Shown piece after piece: positions 16,458 through 26,000 of a stretch of 64,000 nt of DNA. Position numbers and translations under genes: made by a program. Below the pieces are notes generated by a model that was not told where the DNA came from, made no database searches, and saw only the letters and a program-made list of their open reading frames with translations. The stretch is taken from positions 2,046,001 to 2,110,000 of the forward strand of contig NZ_CP029562.1 in assembly GCF_004136315.1 (NCBI RefSeq), given 5' to 3'. Origin of the DNA: Mesorhizobium sp. Pch-S (lineage in GTDB: Bacteria; Pseudomonadota; Alphaproteobacteria; Rhizobiales; Rhizobiaceae). How positions within the stretch are numbered: position 1 is the first letter of the stretch; each line of letters starts with the position of its first letter.

Positions 16458-17369
16458 CTATTGCCGCTGCCGGATGGTGCGCTGCGACTGAGCGATGCCG
16501 ATGAAGTCGCGTGCCGGCTGCGCCAGGCCCGAGCCGCGACGCCAGACCATGCCGACCTGCACGACCGGCAGCGAGCCGGAAACGTCCCGCGATTCAATGC
16601 GATCGCCTTCCAGCGACCACGGGCGATAGATCAGGTCCGGCAGCAGGGCCACGCCGGCGCCTGTGGCGACGAGGCTGCGCACCGCCTCCACCGAACGGGT
16701 GCGGAAAGCGACGTGCGGCCTGGCGCCGATCGCGGCCAGCAGCTTGCCGGTGTTCTCCTCGATCTCGTCGATGGTCAGCATGATCAGCGGTTCGCTGACG
16801 ATGTCGCCGACGCCGATGATGTCGGCACCGGTCAGTCGATGGCCGAGCGGCATCCACAAACGATAGGCCGAGACCTCCAGGATTTCCGATTGCAGCGCGT
16901 TGCGGTCACGCAGGTTCGAGATCACCATGACCGCGACGTCGAGCTTCCCGCCTACCAGCAGGTGCTCTAGATAATCGCCGTTGTCCTCGATCGCCGATAT
17001 CTCGACATTGGGATAGGCGCGGCGGTAGCGCGCCAGGATGTCGGACAGGACATAGCCGGCAACCAGCGAGGTGACACCGAGTTGCAACCGTCCCTTCGTC
17101 TGCTCCTGTCCGCCGAGGAAGGTGCGGCGCGCATCCGACACATCCGACAGGATCTTGGTGGCGTGGCGCAGGAAATGGTGTCCCTTGTGGGTGATGTTGA
17201 GCCCGCGCGAGTGGCGCTCGAACAGCTCGACGCCAAGGTCGCTCTCCAGCTCCTTGACCGCTTCGGTAACGGAGGACTGCGAAATGGACAGTTTCTGTGC
17301 GGCTCGCGAAACCGAGCCCTGGTCCGCAACGGCGACGAAGAACTGAAGCTGCCTGAGGGTGAATGCCAT
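16458..17369 (-). CDS. LysR-family transcriptional regulator
   Basis: 303 aa. The N-terminal winged HTH covers residues 4-62 (LRQLQFFVAVADQGSVSRAA, then SISQSSVTEAVKELE), followed by a linker helix and a periplasmic-binding-protein-like effector domain from about residue 92 (GRLQLGVTSLVAGYV). ATG 17369 starts the canonical HTH; a longer reading from 17405 adds 12 residues with no support. It is in the same orientation as, and directly upstream of, the ydcSTUVW-like operon, so it is the likely regulator of polyamine uptake, though that is inferred from position. Confidence 0.85.
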   Translation of the reverse strand: MAFTLRQLQFFVAVADQGSVSRAAQKLSISQSSVTEAVKELESDLGVELFERHSRGLNITHKGHHFLRHATKILSDVSDARRTFLGGQEQTKGRLQLGVTSLVAGYVLSDILARYRRAYPNVEISAIEDNGDYLEHLLVGGKLDVAVMVISNLRDRNALQSEILEVSAYRLWMPLGHRLTGADIIGVGDIVSEPLIMLTIDEIEENTGKLLAAIGARPHVAFRTRSVEAVRSLVATGAGVALLPDLIYRPWSLEGDRIESRDVSGSLPVVQVGMVWRRGSGLAQPARDFIGIAQSQRTIRQRQ

Positions 17370-17410
17370 GCCGCCGATATAAACACCGGCACGGGCAGGA
17401 AGCAAAGCGG

Positions 17411-18027
17411 TCAGCCGCCGGCCAGTTCCGCACGGCGACGGCGTATCGACCGATAGCGCAGGGCGAGGAAGAATGTCGCTTCCACCAGAACGACGATGGC
17501 GATGATGCGGAAACCGATGGAAACCGGGTTGTGGTCGGTGCCGCGCATCACATAGCCGATGAGCAGGAATGCCGAATTCCAGATCGTCGCGCCGAGCAGC
17601 GTGGCCGAGGCAAAAGCCAGGATGGGCAGCCGCAACGCACCAGCGCCGATGCCGAGATAGTTGCGCACGGTAGGAATGAGCTGCGCCATCAGCGAAGCGG
17701 CAAAGGCCTTGCGGCGATAAGCTTCAGCCAGCTTGCGATAGGTCGAAAGCGGCAGGAAGACATATTTGCCGAAACGCTTGACGAGCGTTTCCGCGCGCGC
17801 TTCGCCAAGCCGGCGGCCATCGCGTACCAGAACAGGGAGCCCAGGGTGGACCCTGCAACAGTGATCAACAAAAGCAGCTCCAGCCGATCCAGACCCGGCG
17901 CCGCCGTCATGCCGAGGAACAGCAGGACGATGTGTGACGGCGGCGCCGGAAAGATCTTCTCGACGGACGCGATACAGAACACGCCGAGAAGTCCGGAACC
18001 CAGAATGGCCGACAGCGGTCCGGTCAC
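17411..18027 (-). pseudogene. DedA-family membrane protein, frameshifted
   Basis: A DedA/SNARE-associated family inner-membrane protein interrupted by a single-base loss. The first part (18027 to about 17820) reads VTGPLSAILGSGLLG...EKIFPAPPSH, the proline-rich re-entrant loop of DedA. It then continues in another frame with GRRLGEARAETLVKRFGKY, and finally MAQLIPTVRNYLGIGAGALR (17689-17411), the second DedA motif. Restoring one base near 17818 (between FWYAI and GRRLG) gives a continuous protein of about 205 aa, the normal size. The GTG start overlaps the methyltransferase stop codon by GTGA. DedA proteins act as lipid scramblases or flippases; next to a phospholipid methyltransferase-like gene this is fitting. 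A sequencing error is possible. Confidence 0.8.
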
Positions 18028-18626
18028 GACGCGTAGCGCCAGTCGTACGACTTGACGATCGGGATGCGGCTGATGCGATAGACCGTCGCCGGCGGGAAGT
18101 TCCGCAGCGTGTGACCGACGCGGGTCGCCTTCAGGTCGAGCTGGTCGAGCATGCTCTGGTCGATGGGACAACGCAGCCCGACGGTGAACTGATAAAGCGA
18201 GGCGCCCGGGCGCAGATTGGCGAACACGCCTTCCAGGATCAGCCGCGTGCGGCGCGGCGAGATCAGCCGGAACGGCAGCCCGCTGACGGCCGCACCCACC
18301 ACCGGTCCATTGTACAGCGCCAGATGGCGCAGGCCCGTCGCGTCCATTTCGAAGATACGCGCCGAGGGAAACCGCTTGGTGAGCATGGCCGCGAAATCAC
18401 TGTCGGCCTCGACCAGCGTCAGGTCTTGTTCGCGAACGCCGCGCTCGATCAGGGCCCGCGTGAAGGGACCGGTGCCGGGTCCGAGTTCCAGCACCTGACC
18501 GGTATCCGGCCCGATCTCGCGGGTCATCAGCGTCGCCAGGGTCGAGCTCGAAGGTGCGACTGACCCAACCCTGAATGGTGCCGCCGCCCAGGCCATCAGA
18601 AATGAGAAAGCGTCATTGGTGTGCAT
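18024..18626 (-). CDS. SAM-dependent methyltransferase, PmtA-like phospholipid N-methyltransferase
   Basis: 200 aa, Rossmann-type methyltransferase. Motif I is VLELGPGTGPFTRAL, the acidic motif is LVEADSDF and the post-motif DATGLRHL follows. The N-terminal segment (FLMAWAAAPFRVGSVAPSS) is an amphipathic lead-in that is also found in rhizobial PmtA-type enzymes, which methylate phosphatidylethanolamine toward phosphatidylcholine. ATG 18626 has GAGGATG upstream; a reading from 18758 is rejected. It is followed by the broken DedA gene with a four-base overlap. Substrate is inferred and could be another lipid or quinone. Confidence 0.7.
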   Translation of the reverse strand: MHTNDAFSFLMAWAAAPFRVGSVAPSSSTLATLMTREIGPDTGQVLELGPGTGPFTRALIERGVREQDLTLVEADSDFAAMLTKRFPSARIFEMDATGLRHLALYNGPVVGAAVSGLPFRLISPRRTRLILEGVFANLRPGASLYQFTVGLRCPIDQSMLDQLDLKATRVGHTLRNFPPATVYRISRIPIVKSYDWRYAS

Positions 18627-18829
18627 ATCATCCTCGATCCGAAATCGAACTGCCGGCGAATCGAACGCCAGCCGATGCAGCGCTGTTTGCTGCCGTTGGA
18701 TTGCATAAACATTGCGGAAAATGGCGATCCGGGACGAAAAACGCGTGTCGGTCCTCACATTGTTTTGCCATGTTTACGCAATCTTGAAGTCGTAGCCCGC
18801 CATGACGGACTTCATGACAAGAGACGACA

Positions 18830-19504
18830 ATGCGTATCCTTCTGGTCGAGGACGAACAGGAAATGGCTTCGGCGCTGCGCGTGGCGCTCAAACGCCACGA
18901 CATGGTGGCAGACCACGCCGCCTCGCTTCTCGAAGCCGAAGATTTCGTGGCAACCGACAGCTATGACGCGATCCTGCTCGACCGCCAGCTGCCGGATGGC
19001 GACGGGCTTTCCCTGGTGAGCAAGCTGCGTGCCGGCGGCAGCGCCACGCCCGTGCTTGTCCTGACGGCGCGCGGCGACACCGCCGACAAGGTCGATGGAT
19101 TGAATGTCGGCGCCGACGACTATCTGGCCAAACCCTTCGCCTTCGAAGAGCTTATGGCGAGACTGCGCGCGCTGCTGCGCAGGCCGGCGACGGTGCATTC
19201 GCAGGTCATCCGCGCAGGCGATCTCGCCTTCGATGTCGGCCATCGCGAGGCCAGCATCCGCGGCGAACCGCTGGCGCTGCCGAGGCGCGAGCTGCTGGTG
19301 CTGGAAGCATTGATGCGGCGCATGGGCCGCATGGTGCAGCGCGAATCGCTGATGGAAGCGGTGTTCGGCCTCGACGACGAGATCCAGTCCAACGCCCTCG
19401 ATACACATGTCTCGCGCCTGCGCCGCAAGCTGGCCGAAGCCGGTGTCGGCGTGACGATCAATGGTGTACGCGGTGTCGGTTACCTCTTGCGCGAAACGTC
19501 ATGA
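18830..19504 (+). CDS. OmpR-family response regulator
   Basis: 224 aa. The receiver domain covers residues 1-115 with acidic pair Glu7/Asp8 (LLVEDE), phospho-acceptor Asp51 (ILLDRQLPDGDG) and Lys in LAKPFAFEEL. A winged-helix DNA-binding domain covers about residues 125-222, ending VRGVGYLL. It is followed by its sensor kinase with an ATGA overlap. Its target is not known; the gene is divergent from the methyltransferase, which is one candidate. Confidence 0.92.
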   Translation: MRILLVEDEQEMASALRVALKRHDMVADHAASLLEAEDFVATDSYDAILLDRQLPDGDGLSLVSKLRAGGSATPVLVLTARGDTADKVDGLNVGADDYLAKPFAFEELMARLRALLRRPATVHSQVIRAGDLAFDVGHREASIRGEPLALPRRELLVLEALMRRMGRMVQRESLMEAVFGLDDEIQSNALDTHVSRLRRKLAEAGVGVTINGVRGVGYLLRETS

Positions 19505-20901
19505 TCTTCCGTAGACCACGCCGACCCCGCTCGCTGAAATGGAGCCTGGTGCTGCGCATAGCGGTGCTGCAGGGCATCCTGATCACCCTGCTCGTACCAC
19601 TGCTGATCGCCGCGCTCATCTGGTTCGGTGTCGCCAGCATGAACGACTATGAAGGCGGCACCGCCGACGTGATCAAGGACGCGCTGACCAGGGACGCCGG
19701 CGGCAAGCTGGCGCTCAAGCCGTCGCGCGAACTCGATGAACTGCGCCGAACCGAAAAGGGCCTCTGGTATGTCGTGCGCGACAAGCAGGGCAACATGCTG
19801 AAGGAAGGCACGATCCCGCCGGCGCTGGCGCCTTTCGAGAACCAGCTCGACAACATCAGCGAGGCACGGTTTTCCTGGACCATGGGCAAGGTCGACCGGC
19901 CTGCCGGCATCGTGATGTGGGAAGACAACACCGGGGCGGGAACGGTGCAGATCCTGGCCGGCACCGAAGGCAAGCTGTCGTGGGGCCGGATGGGATTTGC
20001 GGCGTGGGACTTCTTCCTGGTCGTCATCCTGCCGGTGGCCGGCGTCATGGCGCTGGCAACGCTGTTCGTCACGCCATGGGTGGTGCGCGGGGCGCTGCGC
20101 GGCCTGGGCGCAGCTGCCAGCGAGGCCGGCCAGATCGATATCGACAAACGCGGCGTACAACTGCCGCTCAAGGGCGTGCCGATGGAAGTGACGCCGCTGG
20201 TCAATGCCGTGAACGAGGCCCTGGTGCGGCTGGACAATGGTTACGAGCGCCACCGCCGCTTCCTCACCGATGCCGCACATGAGTTGCGCACGCCGGTGGC
20301 CATCCTGAACACCCGCGTCGCCTCGCTGCCGCCGACGCCGGAGCGCGCCCGCGTGCTGCGCGATGCCGCGCGGCTTTCCACGCTGACCGACCAGCTGCTC
20401 GACCTGCAGCGGCTCGGACGCCAGGTCGACAGCCTGGCAAAGGTCGATCTCGTCGAGATCGCCCGCAGCGTCGTCCTCGACATGGCACCGATCGCGTTCT
20501 CCTCAGGCTACGAGATGGCCTTCGAGCCCGCGGTCGAGAAACTGGCCGCCACGGGTGATCGCGCTTCGATCGAACGCGCGGTGACCAGCCTTGTCCAGAA
20601 CGCCATCGAACACGGCGGCAATCGCGGCAGGATCACCATCAGCGTCGTCAGGCCGGCAACCATCGAAATCCTCGACGAAGGGGAAGGCGTGCCCGAAGAC
20701 GAGCGCAAGAAGATCTTCCAGCCCTTCTACCGCCTGCGTCCGCACGACCACGGCGCAGGGCTGGGCCTCAATCTGGTGCAGGAGATCATGCAGTTGCATG
20801 GCGGGCGCATCGAAGTGCTCGACGGAAGCCCGGGCGCGCTGTTCAGGATCAGTTTTCCGACACGCCCTAAAAAGGAGGAGGCGCCCCGCAAGGGCTGCTG
20901 A
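19501..20901 (+). CDS. sensor histidine kinase (partner of the upstream regulator)
   Basis: 466-aa inner-membrane kinase. A first membrane helix lies near residues 19-42 (VLRIAVLQGILITLLVPLL), an extracytoplasmic region of about 125 residues follows, and a second helix lies near 170-192. A HAMP-like linker then leads to the HisKA domain with His260 in DAAHELRTP, and a HATPase_c domain with LVQNAIEHG, DEGEGVPE and GAGLGLNLV. The periplasmic part resembles the two-component-system sensor type found with QseC/TctE-like kinases. Signal unknown. It overlaps the response regulator by four bases. Confidence 0.9.
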   Translation: MIFRRPRRPRSLKWSLVLRIAVLQGILITLLVPLLIAALIWFGVASMNDYEGGTADVIKDALTRDAGGKLALKPSRELDELRRTEKGLWYVVRDKQGNMLKEGTIPPALAPFENQLDNISEARFSWTMGKVDRPAGIVMWEDNTGAGTVQILAGTEGKLSWGRMGFAAWDFFLVVILPVAGVMALATLFVTPWVVRGALRGLGAAASEAGQIDIDKRGVQLPLKGVPMEVTPLVNAVNEALVRLDNGYERHRRFLTDAAHELRTPVAILNTRVASLPPTPERARVLRDAARLSTLTDQLLDLQRLGRQVDSLAKVDLVEIARSVVLDMAPIAFSSGYEMAFEPAVEKLAATGDRASIERAVTSLVQNAIEHGGNRGRITISVVRPATIEILDEGEGVPEDERKKIFQPFYRLRPHDHGAGLGLNLVQEIMQLHGGRIEVLDGSPGALFRISFPTRPKKEEAPRKGC

Positions 20902-20904
20902 TCC

Positions 20905-21010
20905 GAGCAATTCCCAGGAAAAGTGCGTAGCGGTTTTCCGTCCGGACTTGCGTCAAAACAAAAAGTTAGAGCGTTTCCGCGTTTTCCGAAAGAAACCGGA
21001 AAACGCTCTA
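20905..21010 (+). repeat. ~105-bp intergenic repeat, copy A
   Basis: The block begins GAGCAATTCCCAGGAAAAG, continues through GCGGTTTTCCGTCCGGA and an A-rich stretch, and ends in the palindrome GAGCGTTTCCG...CGGAAAACGCTC. A second copy in the same orientation is at 38738-38838 and matches over nearly the whole length with scattered differences. The last bases (21008-21010) form the stop codon of the TetR gene on the opposite strand. It is typical of non-coding rhizobial intergenic elements. Confidence 0.8.
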
Positions 21011-21571
21011 CGCGACAGCGGGAACCGGAGCCAGGTTGCCCTTGGCAACCGACAGCAGCGAGGACACCAGCGACTCGCGTTCCTGTTCCGACAGGACCTG
21101 GAAGTCGAACAGGCTGGCGCTGCGCATGCCTTCGACCGCGAAATAGGTGAGCAACAGCGCCTTGAAATCGGGCGTTTCCGCCTTCAACCGGTCGAACAGC
21201 TCGCGCTGGAAGATGCGGATGGGCGCCAGGAAGTCGGGATTTTCGGCGATCGCCGAAAATATCCATGCGGAAGGGGGCTGATCCTCCTCGAACTTCTTGG
21301 CCGAGAGCTTCACATAAGCGGCCAGAAGGTTGCCCTGGGCGCAATCGCGCCTGGCCGTCTCCAGCGCTTCCTGGAACTCCTGCAGATGATGCTCGACCAA
21401 AGCCTGCATCAGCTTGGCCTTGCTTGGAAAATTGTAGAGCAGGCCACCCTTGGAGACACCGGCACGTTGAGCGACCGCATCCAGCGACAGATTGCCCGGG
21501 CCCGACTCGCGGGCGACGTCGGCCGCCGCAGCCAGGATCTTTTCGCGGGAATTCGCTCTTGGTTTCTTCAT
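21008..21571 (-). CDS. TetR-family repressor, probable regulator of the RND efflux operon
   Basis: 187 aa. The N-terminal HTH spans residues 8-55 (REKILAAAADVARESG, AVAQRAGVSKGGLLYNF), followed by an all-helical ligand-binding domain. It is divergent from the RND adaptor gene, with two dyads in the 202-base gap, the classic arrangement of a drug-responsive local repressor. Its stop codon lies inside the intergenic repeat copy A. The start at 21571 is the first residue of the HTH module. Confidence 0.88.
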   Translation of the reverse strand: MKKPRANSREKILAAAADVARESGPGNLSLDAVAQRAGVSKGGLLYNFPSKAKLMQALVEHHLQEFQEALETARRDCAQGNLLAAYVKLSAKKFEEDQPPSAWIFSAIAENPDFLAPIRIFQRELFDRLKAETPDFKALLLTYFAVEGMRSASLFDFQVLSEQERESLVSSLLSVAKGNLAPVPAVA

Positions 21572-21585
21572 CTCTGTCGCCCATA

Positions 21586-21601
21586 GGACACAGTTGTGTC
21601 C
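21586..21601. promoter_or_regulatory. dyad GGACACA-GT-TGTGTCC, candidate TetR autoregulatory site
   Basis: A perfect 7-base inverted repeat with a 2-base centre, 15 bases upstream of the TetR start codon. It may be a repressor site for tetR itself or a 5' mRNA hairpin. It differs in sequence from the dyad at 21661, so both need not bind the same protein. Confidence 0.45.
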
Positions 21602-21652
21602 TTATTCTGGAATTCGCCGAGGCGAAGTTCGAAAACATGACACTAGGCGCAA

Positions 21653-21680
21653 TTGACAAGACCGTCCAGACGGTACAGTA
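21653..21680 (+). promoter_or_regulatory. RND operon promoter with overlapping operator dyad
   Basis: TTGACA at 21653-21658 is a consensus -35 box. A perfect palindrome-like dyad ACCGTC-CA-GACGGT (21661-21674) fills the spacer, and TACAGT (21674-21679) is a possible -10 element, though at short spacing. An operator in the spacer of the promoter is what a TetR-family repressor would need to block RNA polymerase. Confidence 0.55.
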
Positions 21681-21773
21681 AAGCGTCGAAAAACGTGAAG
21701 GCCGGGGTTTCGCAAAATGCGCACCCGGCTATTTTGATTCGATTGTCATTGCCACGCGCGTTCGAGGGATCCC

Positions 21774-23009
21774 ATGATCAAGCGCTTCATCATCCGTTTC
21801 ATCCTGCTTGTCCTCGTGGCCGTGGTGGCCGGCGGCATCATCTGGTTCAACTTCTTCCGCGACAAGATGATCGCCGGGTTCTTCGCCAACATGCCGGCCA
21901 ATGTGCTGACGGTCTCGGCCAAGAAGATCGAGCCGACCACCTGGACGCCCGGCATCGAAGCCATCGGCACCGTCGGCGCCTCGATGGGTGTCGACCTGAC
22001 GATGGAAACGTCAGGCGTGGTCAAGGAGATCCTGTTCAAGGCCAACGACAAGGTCGAGAACGGCCAGCTCCTGGTGCGCCTGGACGATGCCGTCGAACAG
22101 GCCGACCTTATCGCGGCCAAGACCAAGGCAACGCTCGACCAGCAGGCGCTCGCGCGCGCCCAGGCGCTGCGCAAGACCGGTGTCGGCACCGAAGCCGCGC
22201 TGGACACCGCCAATGCCAATGCCGAGACCTCGATCGCGCAGGTTGCCAAGGCACAGGCCCAGGCGGATCTCAAGCTGCTCAAGGCACCCTTCGGCGGCAT
22301 CGCCGGCATTCCGAAGATCGAACTCGGCCAGTATGTCGCGCCCGGCAACGCCATCGTCACCCTGCAGGACATGGACACGATGCGTGTCGACTTCACCGTT
22401 CCCGAGCAGCAGCTTGAGAAGCTGAAGGCAGGCCAGCCCGTTTCGTTCGGCCCGACTTCGGAAGACATGTCGTTCAAGGGTGTGGTCACCGGCATCGATC
22501 CCAAGATCGACCCGAGCAGCCGCCTGGTTTCGGTGCGTGCCCGCATCGACAATCCGGAAGGACGCCTGAGCCCCGGCCAGTTCGTGCAGGTTCGCGTCGA
22601 GCTGCCTAAGGAAGACAATGTCATCACCGTGCCGCAGACGGCGCTGACCACCAGCCTCTACGGCGACTATGTCTACACCGTCGTTCCGGCCAAGCCGAAG
22701 GAAGGCGCGGCAACGCCCGCTGACAAGGCTGCCGAAGCCAAGCCGGCCGAAGGCGCCAAGCCAGCCGAAGGCGCTGCAGCAGCAGAGCAGAAGCCGGCTG
22801 GCAACGAAGGCCCGCAGCTTGCCGTCGACCAGGTCTTCGTCAAGATCGGCCGGCGCTTCGGCGGCGTCGCCGAGATCATCGAAGGCGTCAAGGCCGGCGA
22901 CGAGGTCGTCACCGCCGGCCAGAACCGGTTGAGCAACGGTGCCCTGGTCAAGATCGACAACACGGTCGACCCCAGCAAGCCGGCAGAGCAGAAGGCTTCC
23001 GCCCAATGA
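21774..23009 (+). CDS. RND efflux periplasmic adaptor (membrane fusion protein)
   Basis: 411 aa, anchored by an N-terminal membrane helix (residues 7-27) rather than a lipobox. It has barrel-sandwich (GVVKEILFKANDKVENGQLL), alpha-hairpin (QQALARAQALRKTGVGTEAAL), beta-barrel and membrane-proximal domains. An Ala/Pro/Glu/Lys-rich low-complexity stretch (about residues 306-347, with AKPAEGA-type repeats) interrupts the membrane-proximal domain after VYTVVP, which is unusual. It links the inner-membrane pump to an outer-membrane channel; no TolC-like gene is nearby. The stop overlaps the pump gene by ATGA. Confidence 0.92.
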   Translation: MIKRFIIRFILLVLVAVVAGGIIWFNFFRDKMIAGFFANMPANVLTVSAKKIEPTTWTPGIEAIGTVGASMGVDLTMETSGVVKEILFKANDKVENGQLLVRLDDAVEQADLIAAKTKATLDQQALARAQALRKTGVGTEAALDTANANAETSIAQVAKAQAQADLKLLKAPFGGIAGIPKIELGQYVAPGNAIVTLQDMDTMRVDFTVPEQQLEKLKAGQPVSFGPTSEDMSFKGVVTGIDPKIDPSSRLVSVRARIDNPEGRLSPGQFVQVRVELPKEDNVITVPQTALTTSLYGDYVYTVVPAKPKEGAATPADKAAEAKPAEGAKPAEGAAAAEQKPAGNEGPQLAVDQVFVKIGRRFGGVAEIIEGVKAGDEVVTAGQNRLSNGALVKIDNTVDPSKPAEQKASAQ

Positions 23010-26000
23010 GTTTCTCTGACCTTTTCATCAAGCGGCCCGTCCTGTCGACGGTGCTCGGCGCCATGATCCTGCTCGTGGGTATCCAGGGCATCTTCAACCT
23101 GGCCATCCGCCAGTATCCGAAGGTCGAGGAAACCGCGATCACGGTGACGACCGCCTATCCAGGCGCCAGCGCCGACCTGATCCAGGGCTTCATTTCGGCC
23201 CCGATCGCACGCGCCGTCGCCTCGACGGAAAACATCGACTACGTCAAGTCTTCCAGTGCGCCTTCCGCGAGCACCGTGACCGTGCAGATGAAGCTCGGCT
23301 CCAATCCGGACGTCGCACTCGCAGAAGTCCTGTCCAAGGTGCAGGGCGTGCGTGGCGACCTGCCTTCGGAAGCCAAGGACCCGGTGATCGTCAAGGGCAC
23401 CGGCGACTCGTTCGCGATGATGTACATCTCGATGCAGAATCCGAACATGACGAAGGAGCAGCTGACCGAATACATCGACCGTGTTGTGCGTCCGCGCATC
23501 ACCACGGTCGAAGGTGTCGCCGACGTCAAGATCTTCGGCGCCCAGCAATATTCGATGCGCGTGTGGATCGATCCGATCAGGCTCGCATCGCGCGGCGTCA
23601 CCGCCGCGGAAGTCGTGCAGGCGATCAACAATTCGAACTTCCTGTCCGCTCCGGGCAAGACCGAGAACGAATATGTGATCTCGTCGATCACCGTGCGTTC
23701 GACCCTGCAGACGCCCGAAGCCTTTTCGGCCCTGCCGATCCGTTCGGTCAACGGCAATGTCGTGCGCCTGCGTGACGTGGCGCGTGTCGAGCTGGGTGCG
23801 GAAAACACCGATACCCGCGTGACCTTCAATGGCAAGCCCGGCACCTTCCTGGCCATCTTCCCGACACCGGCAGCCAACCCGCTGACGACCGCCTCGGCCG
23901 TCCAGAAGCTGGTGCCGGTGATCCAGGAGACGTTGCCGAAAGGCATGACGATCCAGGTCGTCTACGACTCGACGGAACAGATCAGCGCCTCGATCGAGGA
24001 AGTGTTCAAGACCATCGGCGAGGCCGTGGCCATCGTCGTCGTCGTCATCCTGCTGTTCCTGGGCTCGTTCCGGTCGGTGCTGATGCCGATCATCACGATC
24101 CCGCTGTCGCTGATCGGCGTCTGCTTCATCCTCTATTTCATGGGCTACTCGATCAACCTGCTGTCGCTGCTCGCCATGGTCTTGGCGATCGGCCTGGTGG
24201 TCGACGACGCGATCGTGGTCGTGGAGAATATCCACCGCCACATCGAAGAGGGCATGACGCCGATGCAGGGCGCCTTTGCCGGCATGCGTGAAATCTTCTC
24301 CGCCGTCGTGGCGATGACGATCACGCTGGCGGCGGTGTTTGCGCCGCTCGCCTTCACCGGCGGCCTGACCGGCTCGCTGTTCCGCGAATTCGCGGTGACG
24401 CTGGCGGGCGCGGTGGTCATCTCCGGCATCATCGCCGTGACGATCACCCCGATGATGTCGGCGCGTCTTCTCAAGGCCGGCTCGCACAGCCGGTTCCAGA
24501 GGATCGTGGATGGCACCTTCACGCGTATCGAAAACGTCTATGAGCGGCTGGTCCAGGCGTCGCTCGGCGCGCGCTGGGTGACGCTGCTGATCGTCATCAC
24601 ACTGGTCGCAGTGACAGGCTTCATGTTCACCAAGACCTCGAGCGAACTGGCGCCGGAAGAAGATCAGGGCTTCCTGCTCTCCATCGTCACCGGCCCGCAA
24701 TACGCGACATCGGACTATACCGAGGCCTACGTCAACCAGATGCTGGGCCTGGTGCAGGATATCCCGGAAACCCGCGCCCTGTTCTCGGCAGTCGCCTTCG
24801 GCGGCGCCACCAACGGTGCCTTCGTCGGCTTCGCCTTCAAGGACTGGGCCGACCGTATTCGTTCGTCGAAGGAAATTCAGGCCGACATCACCGAACGTCT
24901 GAAGAAGGTCGCCGGCGTGGAGGCTTTCGTCTTCGCACCGCCGACGCTGCCGGGTTCCGGCGGCGGCCTGCCTGTCGGCCTGGTCGTGCGTTCGACCGGC
25001 GAAGCCTCGAAGGTGTTCGAGGTGGCCGAGGAGATCAAGCAGAAGGCGCAGGCTTCCGGCCGCTTCATCGTCGTGCAGAACTCGATGTCGTACAACGCGC
25101 CGCAGACCACGATCACCATCGATCGTGATCGTGCCGCGGCGCTCAACATCCCGATCAGCGACATCGGCCGCACGCTGACGCTGCTGGTCGGCGGCAACGA
25201 AGTGGCCAAATTCGACCGCGACTCCAACGCCTACAAGATCATGCCGCAGGTGCCGATGGTCTATCGCGACAATCCCGAAAAGCTCGGCGAGTACTTCGTG
25301 CGCAGCGTGACGGGCCAGATGGTGCCGCTGACCTCCGTGGTGAAGATCACGACCGACGCATCGCCTGCAGCGATCGAGCAGTTCAACCAGTTGAACTCCT
25401 CGACGATCACCGCACTGCCGATGCCCGGCGTGACCACCGGCGACAGCCTGCAGACGATCGAAACGATCGCACGCCAGGTCATGCCGGACGGTTTCTTCAT
25501 CGACTACACCGGCCAGTCGCGACAGGAAAAGGAACAGGGCAACACGATCATCATCGCCTTCATCGCTGCGATCATCGTGATCTACCTGGTTCTGGCGGCA
25601 CAGTTCGAGAGCTTCCGCGACCCGCTCATCATCATGATGTCGGTGCCGCTGTCGATCTTCGGTGCCATCCTGCCGCTCAACCTGATCAACGGCGGCATCG
25701 CCGGCGCAACGCTCAACATCTACACGCAGGTAGGACTGATCACACTGATCGGTCTGATCACCAAGCACGGCATCCTGCTGGTGGAATTCGCCAACCAGCA
25801 GCGTGAGGAACACGGCCTGTCGATCCGCGAGGCAATCGTCGCCTCGGCCAAGGTTCGCCTGCGCCCGATCCTGATGACCACCGCCGCCATGGCGCTGGGC
25901 GTCGTGCCGCTGATCGTCGCCCAGGGCGCCGGTGCCGCAGCGCGCTTCTCGATGGGTCTGGTGATCTTCACCGGCATCCTGGTGGGCACCTGCTTCACGC

